A stretch of DNA of 64,000 nt, taken from the NCBI GenBank assembly GCA_029379385.1, contig CM055617.1:14355532-14419531 (forward strand), given 5' to 3'. Of the stretch, positions 48,873 through 60,995 are shown one piece after another. A program made the translations under genes and the position numbers. The first letter of the stretch is position 1. Each line of letters opens with the position of its first letter. Source of the stretch: Quillaja saponaria. Taxonomy: Eukaryota > Streptophyta > Magnoliopsida > Fabales > Quillajaceae. The notes beneath the pieces are model-generated. The model searched no databases. It had not been told where the DNA came from and saw only the letters and a program-made list of their open reading frames with translations.

Positions 48873-48995
48873 AATGCCGTGTTTGAAAGTTTGAAGGCTG
48901 GTAACAATGAAATTAAAGCGATACAAAGTGAGATCAACCTTGAAGATGTTCAGAAACTTATGGATGACACTGCTGAAGCTAAAGCTTATCTAGAT
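48873..48995 (+). pseudogene. VPS20: Single exon of an ESCRT-III VPS20 (CHMP6)-like gene
   Basis: VPS20 starts ESCRT-III assembly on endosomes. A 123-nt block, phase 0 at both ends, lies between an AG acceptor (48871-48872) and a GTGAGC donor (48996). It encodes 41 residues: [18 protein letters not shown], then [23 protein letters not shown]. The signature [31 protein letters not shown] is that of plant VPS20 in the middle of the ESCRT-III core. No neighbouring VPS20 exon is recognisable within about 2 kb on either side. Because intron borders are kept, this is a DNA-level fragment rather than a processed copy. The exon itself has no stop or frameshift. Confidence 0.75.
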
Positions 48996-51179
48996 GTGAG
49001 CTTCACTTTCTCTCATTCTCACTCACTTTTTATTTATAACTGCACAATTAGAAATGATTGTTTCCAGATTTTATGGTGGATAAATTCCAAAGCGTATAAT
49101 GTTTTTAGTTCTCAATGCGTAGGCATTCTTCATGAATATGTGATGAATTCTTGTTTTCTAGAGTAGTTCTCAATAAATGCCTGCAAAGATAAAATAAGAT
49201 AGAGAATGTAACCATACAATATAACAAAGCATCTGTCCTATCGCTATCAAATAAATGAACATCAATATATCTAACTCAAAATCCATCTTCTTAAGGTCGT
49301 GTTGTGAATGCATATGAAAAGGAATAATACCACATTCTTTATAATTTTTTGATAAGTAAAAAATTTCTAAAAGTCCCTTAATTCAAAATGTTTTCGCCTT
49401 TCCTATTTCCTTTCTTTAGTTTTTTTGTATGTAGGATGTTAAAATTCCAAGAAATTAGAAAGGACATTGTCTTAGGATAGGAGACCAGTCTCTAGAAATA
49501 GAATTCCAAATACTACCAATCTTTGGTCACTAAGGAATAAAAATATCCATTTCCTTGACATGTCTCTTCCATGTTTGCTTAAGCTATATTAAGGACTCAA
49601 CCCCTCATTGAATTACAATTTTATCATCAGCAATCCCTATAACAGCTCAAATTTACAATGATTAACAAATCAGAGGCCATGTATGATGCAGAATCAAAGG
49701 AGAAAGCAATATCTATAAAATCCCTTACAGATTTAAAAAAATAATAATAATACAAAAGATTAGTCAATTTGTCAAGAGTAACTTATGAAATTTACAATCA
49801 TTATTTTCTAGAGTTGAAAGCCAATTTTATACTTGGAATACCAAATAATGGAAGAGAAATAAGTTGTTTAAGAGCTTGAGTTTGAAAAGGTTCCCTACAA
49901 AGTATTTGTTTTTAGTGAAACACAATCAACATAGAAGGGATAAAAGATGTTTGACCCATAAATTTATTGCATGTTAGGGCATTCTTAACACGAGACATAA
50001 GCATGCCACTTTATATCATTAACTAAGAGAGAAAGATTACAGGTTCTAGTTAAAAATTACCTTCATAAACATTCTTCTCAACTTCTGCACACCAACTTGA
50101 GCAACATGGAAACAAAATACACAATCTAATAATGATCCCGCAAGAGTTAATTAGCTTCACCCTGAAAAGGAGAAAATAGACTGCCTGGCATTTAATGTGA
50201 TCACTGTATAGCAACTACAGTCATATAAGTTCAAGGATGAATAGCCCACTTTATATCAAACGGTAACATTCCTTACCTAAAAGTTGAAACTTCCTCGTAA
50301 ATCTTGCGAAGTCAATATGGTCCGATTATTAATATAAAATGAGTAAACATCTAGCCAAATCAATTGCAAGTAAAACAATAACACCATAAGAATGCCTAGT
50401 ATTGTAAACAATAGGAGCTCAACGTGAATTCCCACCATAAACCCTTGCACTGTGATCTTTTTAGATGTTTCATTCCAGAAGTGAATCATGATGCTTCTTG
50501 TTGTCTTTTATTTAACTCACACTGATGGAAACCAAAGTTCAAGCAAAAAAATAAACGAGAAAAGAAAAATAATTTTTAAATTGGTTGCACCTGTTTCTTT
50601 CGCTAATTTCTAACCTTTACCTAACCTTTTTTTTTTTTTTTGGCCTGTTTATCTACCCTGTTTACAGAAGTCACTTTCTAAATCAGTGTATTTCCACTTT
50701 AAACATTTGCATTCTATAAAAGGTCATACACGTTTTGTGTTAAGACTATGCAATTATAGTAACCCAGACACTAAATTTTACCATAAAGAATTGGGATAGG
50801 CCATTGAAGTAACTGGACTGAAACTAAATTTTGGTCTAGCTCGACCCAAAAGCAAAAGAGTATTATTTTCTTTTCTTTTCTTTAAAAATAAGTTAATTCT
50901 TCAATAAAAATATTATACTACATTTTAAGTTATATATATATGCTTTAGAGATTCAAGAACAGAGAGAGATATTTGGTGTTTGAATTTATTCAAATAAAGC
51001 TTATAAGATGAAAGTATGAAACACATTTTCGATTAAAAATGATATTTCAATAACAAATAGACACTTAAAAGAGTTTTGATAGACAACACCCAAAACTTCA
51101 TATGAATAAAGTGACAATTCACTAACCACAATACTAAAGTGGAGAAATAAAAAAGCAATGAAAAAGTAAAGGTTTGTTA
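48996..51179. other. AT-rich DNA, no gene seen
   Basis: Directly follows the VPS20-like exon, so its first part may be a former intron. The minus-strand open stretch at 50277-50489 is hydrophobic and unrecognised. Poly-T near 50630-50641. Confidence 0.4.
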
Positions 51180-52127
51180 CAACCGGAATTGTCCATATCC
51201 AAGTGTCAAGATTGATTTCTAGCTAGCCCCGAGGTCAACCTGCAAAAGGATGGGAGCAAAGGTTGGGGGTGAGCTCCCAACGTCTTCCAATGAAAAAATT
51301 AGTAATTAAAGAGAGAAGATATTGACTATAAAGTAAAGGGTTAAATGAATCTGATACCTCTTAACCAATGAGAATATGCCAAGTGTTACTCTCTCCAAGG
51401 CCCCTGTGGGCAAGTATCTCCACATGCCTTATGATTGGTCTGTCACATTTCTTCAAATCATCAATCCCCTAAAAAATAACCTCGGGAGCATATGAGGATA
51501 GGCTTAAGCATCAAGCTTATTACATTCATCTGGTGGAGACATGTCCTCCAGACTCTTAGTGGCCAATTATAGCTCTAAACATAGCTCTAAACACAGGGCA
51601 ATTTAGGTAGGTCGGGTGACCTATGCCGAGGCACCATTTTTTCTTTTTCATTCCGAATCAGATATTTAATCTTTTGGAAGGCCACTTGTCGAAACCCAGA
51701 GAATAAAGAGAAAACGTTTCGGATTCTTGAAATTTGAAACTGACCCCTTCCTTTAGAAGTTGGACATGTGGCAGGCTTGAAGAGTTTCTAGTTTAAGTAG
51801 TTAATAAAAGTGGGTTTTTGATCACTTCCTCACTTTTCATTTTAAATTTCCTTAGATTCTCTCTATTTGTGCTCTTGGAACAACTCACAAACTGAACAAT
51901 CGACCTTAATCCTCGAACAATGAAGCTCATCTCCCAACTTCTCCATCTTTTTTCCAAAAAATATGTCTTGCCCCTGACAATGCTAATTTATGTGTACGTT
52001 CAAATAGTCTAGGACCGATCTACTTACTTAGCAATTTTTCCCCTCCTTAATAGTGTATAAAGTCAATGAGTTCAAAATCAACCTCCTCCATAAGCTTTAG
52101 TGGCCCTTCTGATCAGCATAGTTTTAA
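51180..52127 (+). mobile_element. Possible LTR or leader of a decayed gypsy-type element
   Basis: More GC-rich than its surroundings ('ccaaggcccctgtgggcaagt', 'ggtcgggtgacctatgccg'), with no coding signal. It lies upstream of the gypsy-type relic at 53000. Begins near 'tgttacaaccgg' at 51176. No repeat partner or target duplication was found, so this is tentative. Confidence 0.25.
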
Positions 52128-52480
52128 TGACTTGATTTGATAATACATTTTGGAATAGGTGCTTATATTTATAAAGAGCAGAAGTTAATTTTTTTTATAT
52201 TTGATAAAAAAAAAGTTGGGGTACTTCTGTTATGGACTTTTAAAAGTCAAGGGGTTTCTGCTCTCAAAAATTTTTAAAACTAATATACCATTCTTATTTT
52301 TGTAATAAAAAAGTCATAGCATTACCAAATGAAGCCTAATTTTATGGTTTTTCCTTGTTGATAGCAGTTTTTATATTTTTTTTACTAAACATTACTATTG
52401 TGATATTTTAAAAGCAACTTTAAGAGAGTCGGAAGAACACTGCACCTCTCAAAAAGCTTCAACATTGCCAAATCAAGCCT
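52128..52480. mobile_element. MITE-like element with short inverted ends
   Basis: Left 'gacttgatttgataat' (52129-52144); the right end, reverse-complemented, reads 'ggcttgatttggcaat' (52464-52479). About 350 bases, no coding potential. Target duplication is unclear. A related-looking 'caaacgaagcctaag' end occurs near 59126-59141. Confidence 0.45.
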
Positions 52481-52499
52481 AAGATCTCCTTGGATGAGA

Positions 52500-53720
52500 T
52501 AGAAATAGATTTTGTCTGGTAGTGAGGTTTTGGCCTACCAGACATACTAGTCAAAGAAAAGCACTAATGGGCCTCTTGTTTTCTGAGGGTGCTTGCTTGA
52601 TAGATGTCCCTGAGGCCCTATCATCCCCTTTATGCCTTATCCCTTTATACATGGCCTCGTACTCCGAGGAGGGAGGAGGAGGAGGAGGAGGAGAAGGAGG
52701 GGGGAAAGGGCTGACTTCAGACCTCAAGAGCCCTCGCCTACCATTCTCAGTCATGTATGTCACTAACTAATACAAGGCCATTACGTCTCTATGTTGAGAG
52801 CCACCCTATCTCTTCATAGCCAAGATGCTAATCGCCCACATCATTCTAATGCTGACTACATTATCTATACGAAAAGCATGTCAAAGGTGGTCTTTGGTAC
52901 CCCTTACCCTCCTTTCTAGTCAGACTATTCAACCACTGTGTGATTTGCCCATCTTAGATTATCCTTAACACCATAAGGTTCCTCCTCAGGTATATCAGGA
53001 TATTTTCTGAGCTAGAAATTCCAACCTAAGTAGTAGTGTTCATAAACATGTTTGAAGTAAAGCAGAACCAGAGAGACCAGCTATACTTCACTGGGAGGTA
53101 TAAGCTTTTCATGTGTAAGCCCAACAAAGAGGGTTGGAAACAAAAATATTTCTTCCTAAAACCTTAGGATCCCTACAATCTTAAGTTTGACTAGGATAGG
53201 TTTGGGTCAAGCCTTAAATGTATGCCTGTGTTAGATCGCAACCAAACCCAATACATGGAGAATTAAAATTAAGAAGAAAGACAAGGCACAAAATGATGAG
53301 GGGAAGTTTGACCTGATTTTTACCTAGATGGTCATTAGCTTCTAAATTTTGTATTGTCCCAAGAAGAATATGGTTGTAACTCGATTTCCATTAACATGTG
53401 TCCTTGCTTTCGATCTTATTTCTTCTCTTATGAACTTAGTTTTCTATTTCCAAATATGTATTCCACCCATGACCTCTACCTTAATAAATTAGAGGCACAA
53501 AGGCTAATGTGCGCCGAAAGGAAATGGAAACAGGCTGATTCCAGCTCCATGAGGAAAGCCTTTACTCTTACAAAGGAAATACCCCTCTCTAAGGATGTCT
53601 GAGGCGCCACGAAAGTATCTTCTACTACTGAGCTTAGTGTTCCAATTAGGATGGTACTAGCCAAGAAGATAGTACCCCCCCCCCTCCCGACCTCGAAGAG
53701 AGGTGTAATGATGGTCTAGA
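52500..53720 (+). pseudogene. Putative gypsy-type transposon N-terminal protein relic
   Basis: From 53000 one frame reads IFSELEIPT, a stop, VVVFINMFEVKQNQRDQLYF, then TGRYKLFMCKPNKEGWKQKY and FFLKP, then further stops. The pattern F...YYF..R...F.-KP-K-GWK-KFFF is that of the plant 'putative gypsy type transposon' domain (Pfam Transposase_28). The preceding stretch (52930-53000) shows fragments of the same protein in another frame. A (GGA)n run lies at 52671-52703 and a C9 run near 53677. Confidence 0.45.
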
Positions 53721-53806
53721 CGTACTTTAGCTGCTTAAGATCTTTGATTACGCATTACGAGGATACCACCCTTAGGTCTCATTTGCTGATACATAGTGGT
53801 ATGGTA

Positions 53807-55000
53807 GGGATGGCAATGAGCTGAGAAAATGGACGGTTGGGCTTGGATTAGTACCAAAATGGGCATCGAGTACTAGTATTTCAACTTTTACCCACCTGCG
53901 TCTAGGTAGGCCTAGAAGCCCGTAAACCCGCCCATATTGTGGATCAAGTTAGTTTGAACCATCTTTTCTCAATCTCATTTCGACATTCATTAATATATAT
54001 ATTAGTATTATTTGGGGTAAAGAGAGCTCAATCTACTTTGGCCACCTATAAACCCACCCTGCATCACATATATATCTAATTTTTGAAAAAAAAAAAAAAC
54101 TTATATACATGAAAGTGGGCAAGGGCACTGGTCTTTGTATATATGGAGTGAAAGGTTCCCATATTAATTTTGGTTAGATTTTTCAAAGATGTGTTATTTA
54201 ATGAAAATCTGATTTTGGGTAGATTTACACAAACAATTAAGGAAATGTTGCCTAACTAAGCCTGATTCATGTTTGGGCATGCATGCACGGCGACCAATAT
54301 CTTGTCCATTACATTTTTTCCATTTTTAAAGAGGTCAACATATTTGTTTATGTGTTGTGGTAACTTCACCAAAATGCTAGTGAGATGTATCCCACACCAT
54401 GGAAATATATGATTAATTGCGTTGTACCATCTTCATGTTACAATTTAATAAACATATTTTATATTAAATTAGTATTGCTTTGAGTAACAAAGAAATTTTT
54501 TCTTAAAAAATAGTCAAATAAAATTAAATTGGGCACTTAGTATTATTTAATATGTGTTTAATGAAAATATTTTTAAATTAATTTAGTATTAATTGACATG
54601 AAATACATTAGGAAATAAATAGTCAAATCAAAATTAAATTAACATATGAATAAAATTAGGAAAAAAAATAAAAAGTCAATCAAATTAAATGGCTAATAAA
54701 GAGAATGTATAATAAAATGTATTTAACTATCTATTAAAATTAAATTTATTATTATTATAATTATTTTTTTTTACATAAATTCAATTTAACAAATTTTTTT
54801 TTTTTTGGTTGAAATTTAACAAATTAAATTGATAAATGAATTAGTTTAAATTGCTGCAACAAAATAAATAAAAAGCAAATGGGCGATTATTCCCTTGGAT
54901 ATCTATTATGGCTCAAAAATGGATATGGGTAAAGGTCGGGCCTGGACCGGGCCAAGTACTACCCTGCTTGACCTTGCCTGAGATGGGACCCTCCCTACTG
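53807..55000. mobile_element. Possible hAT-like MITE with 'gggatggcaatg' end
   Basis: The left end TAGGGATGGCAATGAG is typical of a widespread plant non-autonomous element family, with a GC-rich subterminal region. The opposite end near 54970-55000 ('gggaccctccctac') is only loosely complementary. The interior is extremely AT-rich (54450-54860). No target duplication was found. Confidence 0.4.
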
Positions 55001-57516
55001 ACAAATAAGAGATTGATTACTTAACTCAGGTGCCTGCTTCGCGACCGGTCGGAATACAATTATGAGCATATGCTTTTAGACCTATCATTACCCAAGGCTA
55101 TCACTCATGCAAATTCTCACACTAATGTGTGATTTATAATAGGGAGCCTAGTATGTCTCTACGAGTATGTTCGGGAATGCTCATATCTAATTTTAATGAT
55201 AACAAAATGACTAATATGCCATGCAAGAGAAACTAGTTATCCTTTCTTCTCCGCCTGTACCTCAATGTTTGAGCCTAAATGAGAATGAATCAATTGAGGA
55301 AAAGAAAGAAAAGTGAGTCACGATTAGAATACATTGATCATCACTAAGTCAATCGCTTATTGCATTCTCTGAGAAAGGCAGTTGAAATCCTCTCAATCAG
55401 TAAAAGGAAGAAAATCAAAAGTTGATTGAAATATCACTGAAGAATATCTTTCAAACAGCTAAAAACTTCAACAACTAAAAAATCTCAGACGACAACATAT
55501 CGTGCTCAAACCAAAGATCTTATGTCAATTAGCTGAGATAAACAAAGCTTCTCAATAGCGACCGAAGCTTTCAACTAAAGAAATATTTCTTGGAGTCAGT
55601 CAATTGAGATATGATCAACTAAACTTCAAAAACTTAATCAACTGAGCTTCTATGTAACTAAATCAAAATGAAGCGTTTCATTAATGATCTAGTAAGCTGA
55701 AATTATCAACCAAATGCCATCAACTGAAGTCTTGAGACATAACTCTACATCATTTTAGAAGAAACATAGTTTGTTCATTGAGTTCATCAACTGAAATCTT
55801 TTTAGAATATCTTCTTCACACCTAATTTTACAAGACGAAAAAATAGAATAGCTAAGGTCCCAGGAATGAGCTGTATTATGATCAAAATGTAGAATACAAA
55901 CTTTTTTCCTTACATTCATGATTTCACTGTGGTGGACAAAGAAATCAGAAGAAAAGTTTCTGCCCATTACTCCTCAACGCCACAACGGCCATGTTCTCTA
56001 AGGAACGACTACTTTTAATATCATGATAAAGGAGATCAATTTCTGAAAGACAAGTGGGAAGGACTGGTTTTGCACAACCAGCATCTCACATATTGAGCAC
56101 AAAATTACCATATCTTTATCCCCTGACCTTCAACTTTCAGATCATCATCATTCACAAATAATAAGACTTTCATAAATTTGCTCTATTTGTAAAACTCATC
56201 CAAAGCTGTCTGACTTTGTGATTGAGTAAATTGAATGAAATTCTTACTTGCGGGGAAATGATAAGTAGTGAAACTTGTGTGTAAAGGGAACTGACCTCCC
56301 CGTCTCCCTGTAATTGGCTAAAGGGCTCTAATCTCTTTGAAATTAATCAGATCGAGGACAGTATTCTCCCTGCAATTGACCATAAGGTTGTTGATTTCCT
56401 AAATTAGAAAATATTAATGGTTAATAGAACTCTCAAGCATGGCTTGAGAAGTGGATTAGCCAAGGGTTGTTAGTGAACCACTATAAAAATCTTATCTCTG
56501 TTTTACTTTCTTTACTGATTTATGCATTCCGTTGCACTTCAACTTTAATCAATCTCTCTTAAAGCAAAAGTTTTTTAACAGAGAATTCTTAACAGTCAAA
56601 CTATGTAATCCCATTCTAGTTTACGTAATTAGGCCAACCACTGGATACCTTTCCTTAAACTGGAATTCCTTACTTTATGGACTGTACAAATAACAATACA
56701 AGTTGACTCCCCCAATTCCATTTAGCTAAGTATACTTCCATATTCTATGAACCCAACTACCAGACCTTTGCACACCTGCACAAAAGTTTTTCATTCTGCT
56801 CATAGATAGAAAATACTAAACGATGTTGTTGCAGGCTAGTCGTTTGCAAATTCAAAACACAAACAGAATAGGCAATTGCATAAAAGGAAAAATGGTGTCG
56901 TTTAACGAGACTCTATAACTCTCCAACGACGACGAATCTTCAAATCCGTCATATTTCATTCTGCATAGCGTGCCTTCAGTCGTTAGCACCGATTGTAATG
57001 CATTCTCACATCAGTCTCGAAACACAAAAGATTTCCCCCTCCACTAGACTACTTCATCCCAACCTCAAAAAACTCAGAGGTAGACTACGTAGTTCAAAGA
57101 AAAAAAACCAAATCCCATTATGATCACAATGAAGAAAGGGACTCAACCATGAAAATTAGTCGACAACAAAATATCTGCAGGTGGAGATGGGTCAGATTTT
57201 TCATTTTTTATTTTCAACTTTCTTGAGAGTCTAAATAAACGGAGGTGGGAATTAGGATAACACCGTTTGTCTATTGGGTTTTATTTTTAGTGACATGTCA
57301 AGTTCTTATTTGAGGGACAAAAAATAAGACAGGAGATTAGAATCCCTCACATACTATTTTTAAATTAAATATTAATATTTTTTTTACATGTACCCGATGA
57401 GCCTACGGTGTAAATAATGAGTACTCCTAAATTAAGAAAAAGAGTGAAAACATATTTACATGCAATATTATATTAATTTTAGCATATAAATTAGCTTTCA
57501 TCCAATTATCTTATTG
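55001..57516. other. Intergenic DNA, no gene established
   Basis: Contains repeated 'atcaactga'/'tcaattga' motifs at 55290-55790 and a GC-richer patch at 56880-57070. On the minus strand of that patch 56855-57010 is open (NALQSVLTTEGTLCRMKYD, FEDSSSLESYRVSLND). It is unrecognised and may be an exon fragment or chance. Confidence 0.4.
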
Positions 57517-57524
57517 GTAATGAC

Positions 57525-58129
57525 CAATGTTTTAAAACATAGACTAATGATCAACTTATTTGTCGAGTCTCGGGGCATTGGTTTAACCAAAGTCGGACTG
57601 ATGATTGGATCGGATAACATCATAAATATATTTAATTTTATATTTTAAATATGATACATATTATATAAACTTTTCTATTAATTATAAATACTAAATACAC
57701 AAGAAAATAAAAAAAATTCAATATTCATAAATAAATAAATAAATAACAGTTACAAATAGTTAAATATAATTATTAATAGTTAATACGACAACTGATTAAT
57801 TATTGTACATCACAGCATTCAAATTTTAACTAATACATTAAAACAGTAAAGACAATGTCAATATAAAATTCAATTATTTCTCTAACTTTTAATATCAAAT
57901 ACAAATATTTCACTAATTCGTGATACAAATAATAGTTTTTTTTTTAATTTAAAAAAATGGTTTTGTTCGATTAATCTGACACCGATTGTTTCAATTTTTA
58001 TGATTTATACTGGTTTTGACCAGTCCAACCTCCAAAATAGTTATTTAGTTCAATCTAGTTTGATTTGTAACCCGGGCGACAATCCAACAGTCCTCAACTG
58101 GCCAAGTTGGGCTAGTTTTCAAAACGTTG
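57525..58129. mobile_element. Non-autonomous hAT-type element (605 bp), 8-bp TSD
   Basis: Left CAATGTTTTAAAAC; the right end, reverse-complemented, reads CAACGTTTTGAAAAC. It is flanked on both sides by GTAATGAC (57517-57524 and 58130-58137), a perfect 8-bp duplication as made by hAT transposases. Subterminal GC-richer arms ('ggcattggtttaaccaaagtcgg' and 'gatttgtaacccgggcgac') surround an AT-rich core. No transposase, so a MITE-like derivative. Confidence 0.85.
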
Positions 58130-58137
58130 GTAATGAC

Positions 58138-59528
58138 AACAAAAGATAATTTGCAATAATTTATATAAAAAAAACAAAGAGAGGAATAAAAGATAGTGTT
58201 TAACTTTCCAAATTAAAAGGTAAAAAGTAAAGAAAAATAATGAAACATACATATACACGCTGATCAAGGAGATGTGTTCATTTCATTAATTTCACGGTTT
58301 CAAATCTTCTTGGGCAGAAGCCGTGTGAAGTAAAATTGTTATAAATTATGTAGTCTCAATGTTAAATCTTTGACCGAACCAGAGAGGTAATTAGTCATAG
58401 TGCACGTAAGCTGGCCTAGAAATATTTGACCACTAAACCAAAAATAAATAAATAAAATTGAGTGAATAACGAGGAACTTGAAGTGGAATAGTTAGAATCA
58501 ACGTTCCCACACTATTCATCAACATCGAGTTTTCGAATGCTTGACAATTTACTTTAGAGAGCCCTTCGTCTGTCCTAATACGCATCCCATAGACGTATCA
58601 ACAACCATAAGCTTGTGATCTTTACGCCTTTTATTTGAAAAGTAACAACTAATTCTCTTTTTTTCGAGGGAAAAAGAAAATTCAAGCGTTTTAGAAATTT
58701 AACAGTGGATTTAAAACACCTTAAACATATAGAATTTAATTTATTTTAAATTATTTATACTTTTTTTTATATTTTAAATTATTTATACTTTTTTTAATGT
58801 TTAAAATAAATAAATTAGTGTAAATTTTAAATAAAATAAATTTAAAATCCATATTTTCTTTTTTATAATAAAATAGAGATAATTAACTTACTGCATTAAT
58901 TAATAAAAAATAAATACAAATTTTCATTTAAAATTGATGTTATATTAGTTTTTAAACTTTTAAAAGTAAAAGTCAGTTTTTACAAATATCCATTGAGGTG
59001 CTTTTAAAAACACCTTATCTTTTAAAAGCTCAGTGTAGAAGCACCTCGCTTTTTTTATTTTAGCAAACATAAAATATTGACTTATGCTGTTGATAAGCAT
59101 AAGCACCTTCCAAAATAACACTATCAAACGAAGCCTAAGTAAACTCTGTCCTCCTCCGTCTATTTTTGGCTAAAATAGCATACCTAAATCTCCCACAAAT
59201 TATGACAGTGTGTTCCCACACCTTTTGAAGCAAATAATAAATTTATAATTAAAATTATAATACTCATTATGTATTTTAACAATCATTAATTTTGTTAATA
59301 GGTAGAACAGATCTGTACGGTAGGAAAAACAAAGTGACAATGCATATATATAATTAACTAGCCATGAATACATCAATTTTAAGGAAATAATTAATTTAAT
59401 TTAAAAATTAAAATTGCCACTATTTCTGACAATGATTATTGATTCTGTTAATAGATAGACTAGAACAACAATGATGATTAAATTTGTTATAATGATTATT
59501 AATTACGTGTATTAATTTTGTTAAAAAA
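58138..59528. other. AT-rich DNA upstream of the NCED MITE array
   Basis: No gene seen. A small fold-back of 'attttaaattatttatac' copies and their complement lies at 58735-58850. A possible MITE end 'caaacgaagcctaag' lies near 59126-59141. Confidence 0.5.
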
Positions 59529-60604
59529 TTTTCTAATGAGTGTTCTAAGTGCACTTAGTAAGATTCTAAAAATATAAAATTTGTATCATTTATTATGCTA
59601 GTCGACCATGATTTCTATGTTATTTAATATATCAATTATTATTTTTGAAAATTTTTATTTTCAAATACTATATTTATTATATTTTTAACAAATGCCCTTA
59701 AGGCACCAATTAGAAAATCAATCTATTAATATTACAATAATTAAATGATCAATGCTTATTATTTACAACTGTTAAGGGTGAATGGTCGGTAGAAGAGAAA
59801 GGGAAAGGGAGAGACAAGACAACACATAAGTAACAGGGTAACAGTATTGTGTAAAGGGTTTTTCTAATGAGTACCCTTAATGCATGCACTTGTTAAGTCT
59901 ACATAAATAAAAAATTTCTAGCATTTGTTACACTAATTAACCATAATTTTTATTTAATTGATAAATTATAACATTTAAAAATTTTAATTTTCAAAAATCA
60001 TTTTTTTTTTTTTGCCTTAACAAGCGCCTTTATGGAACCCCATTAGAAAACTATCTGAGGTTTGTCTCACAATTGCCTCAATCCTATTTAATATATAAAT
60101 TATTATTCCTAAAAAGTTTTAATTTCTATTAACTATATTTATTATATTAATAAATATCATTAGAACACCCATTAAAAAATTCCTTCCGTTAATATTACAA
60201 GAATTAGACGGTTAGGCTATTATTATCTACATGAGCTATTAAGGGCTAATGGCCGATAGAAGCAAAGAGAAAGGGAGAGACAATACCTTTAACTTGCCAA
60301 GAGTATTCAGGAATGGTTTTCCTAACGAGAACATTTGTTATGATTCATTAAGTAAATAAAAATTTTATATTATTTATTATAGTATTTGACCATGATTTTA
60401 ATATTATTTAATACATAAATTGTTATTGTTAGAAATTTTTAATTTCTAAAAAATATATTTATTTCACCGTTAAGTGCACATAGATAACCCATTAGAAAAT
60501 TGTAACATTTATTGTAACAGTTGACCATGATTTTAATATTATTTAATGCATAAATTGTTAATTTTAAAATATTTTGATCGACTTCCAAAAACTATATTTT
60601 TTTT
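59529..60604. repeat. Array of ~190-bp MITE copies upstream of NCED
   Basis: Copies at 59529-59718, 59859-60051, 60052-60183 (left end lost), 60316-60501 and 60502-60604 (core only). Complete copies start near TTTTCTAATGAG and end near its complement 'attagaaaa', and share a core 'accatgatttt.at.ttattta' plus 'cataaattgttat'. The intervening DNA is also duplicated: a GA-rich 'agagaaagggagagacaa' at 59794-59818 and 60264-60283, giving a larger ~470-bp period. The array ends about 0.4 kb before the NCED start codon. Confidence 0.75.
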
Positions 60605-60874
60605 ATAGTAAATTATATTCCACTCCTTTGAGGTTTACTAAAACAGGTTTACTAAAACGATGCCAAGATATAATTTGTAGGGAATATGATACTACTCCCT
60701 TTCCTTGAATGAATGGAAAACTAATGGTGGTTCGAACCCAACCACATGATTGGCCTAAAAAAAAGTCAAATAAATAAAAGATGAAATTAAATATTTCAAT
60801 TTATAACAGTCACTAATTGTGGTAATGGTTATTAATTATGTTGATTAGTATGGTAAGAAAAACGAGGGGACCTC

Positions 60875-60882
60875 TATATTTA
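60875..60882 (+). promoter_or_regulatory. Probable TATA box of NCED
   Basis: TATATTTA lies about 115 bases before the ATG and is followed by a CT-rich leader ('tttctcttcctttctcctcc' at 60918-60937), typical of plant 5' untranslated regions. Confidence 0.5.
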
Positions 60883-60995
60883 AAATCACCTCCTCACTTT
60901 TCAATTTATGCCCCATTGTTTCTCTTCCTTTCTCCTCCAAAGCTCACCCACTACTCTCTTTCTCACATTGTGTTCAATCTGATAGGTCATCATTG

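Noticed and set aside
52522..52770. Opposed 82- and 70-codon open frames with Gly and Pro runs
   Set aside because: Created by the (GGA)n run; no domain in either.
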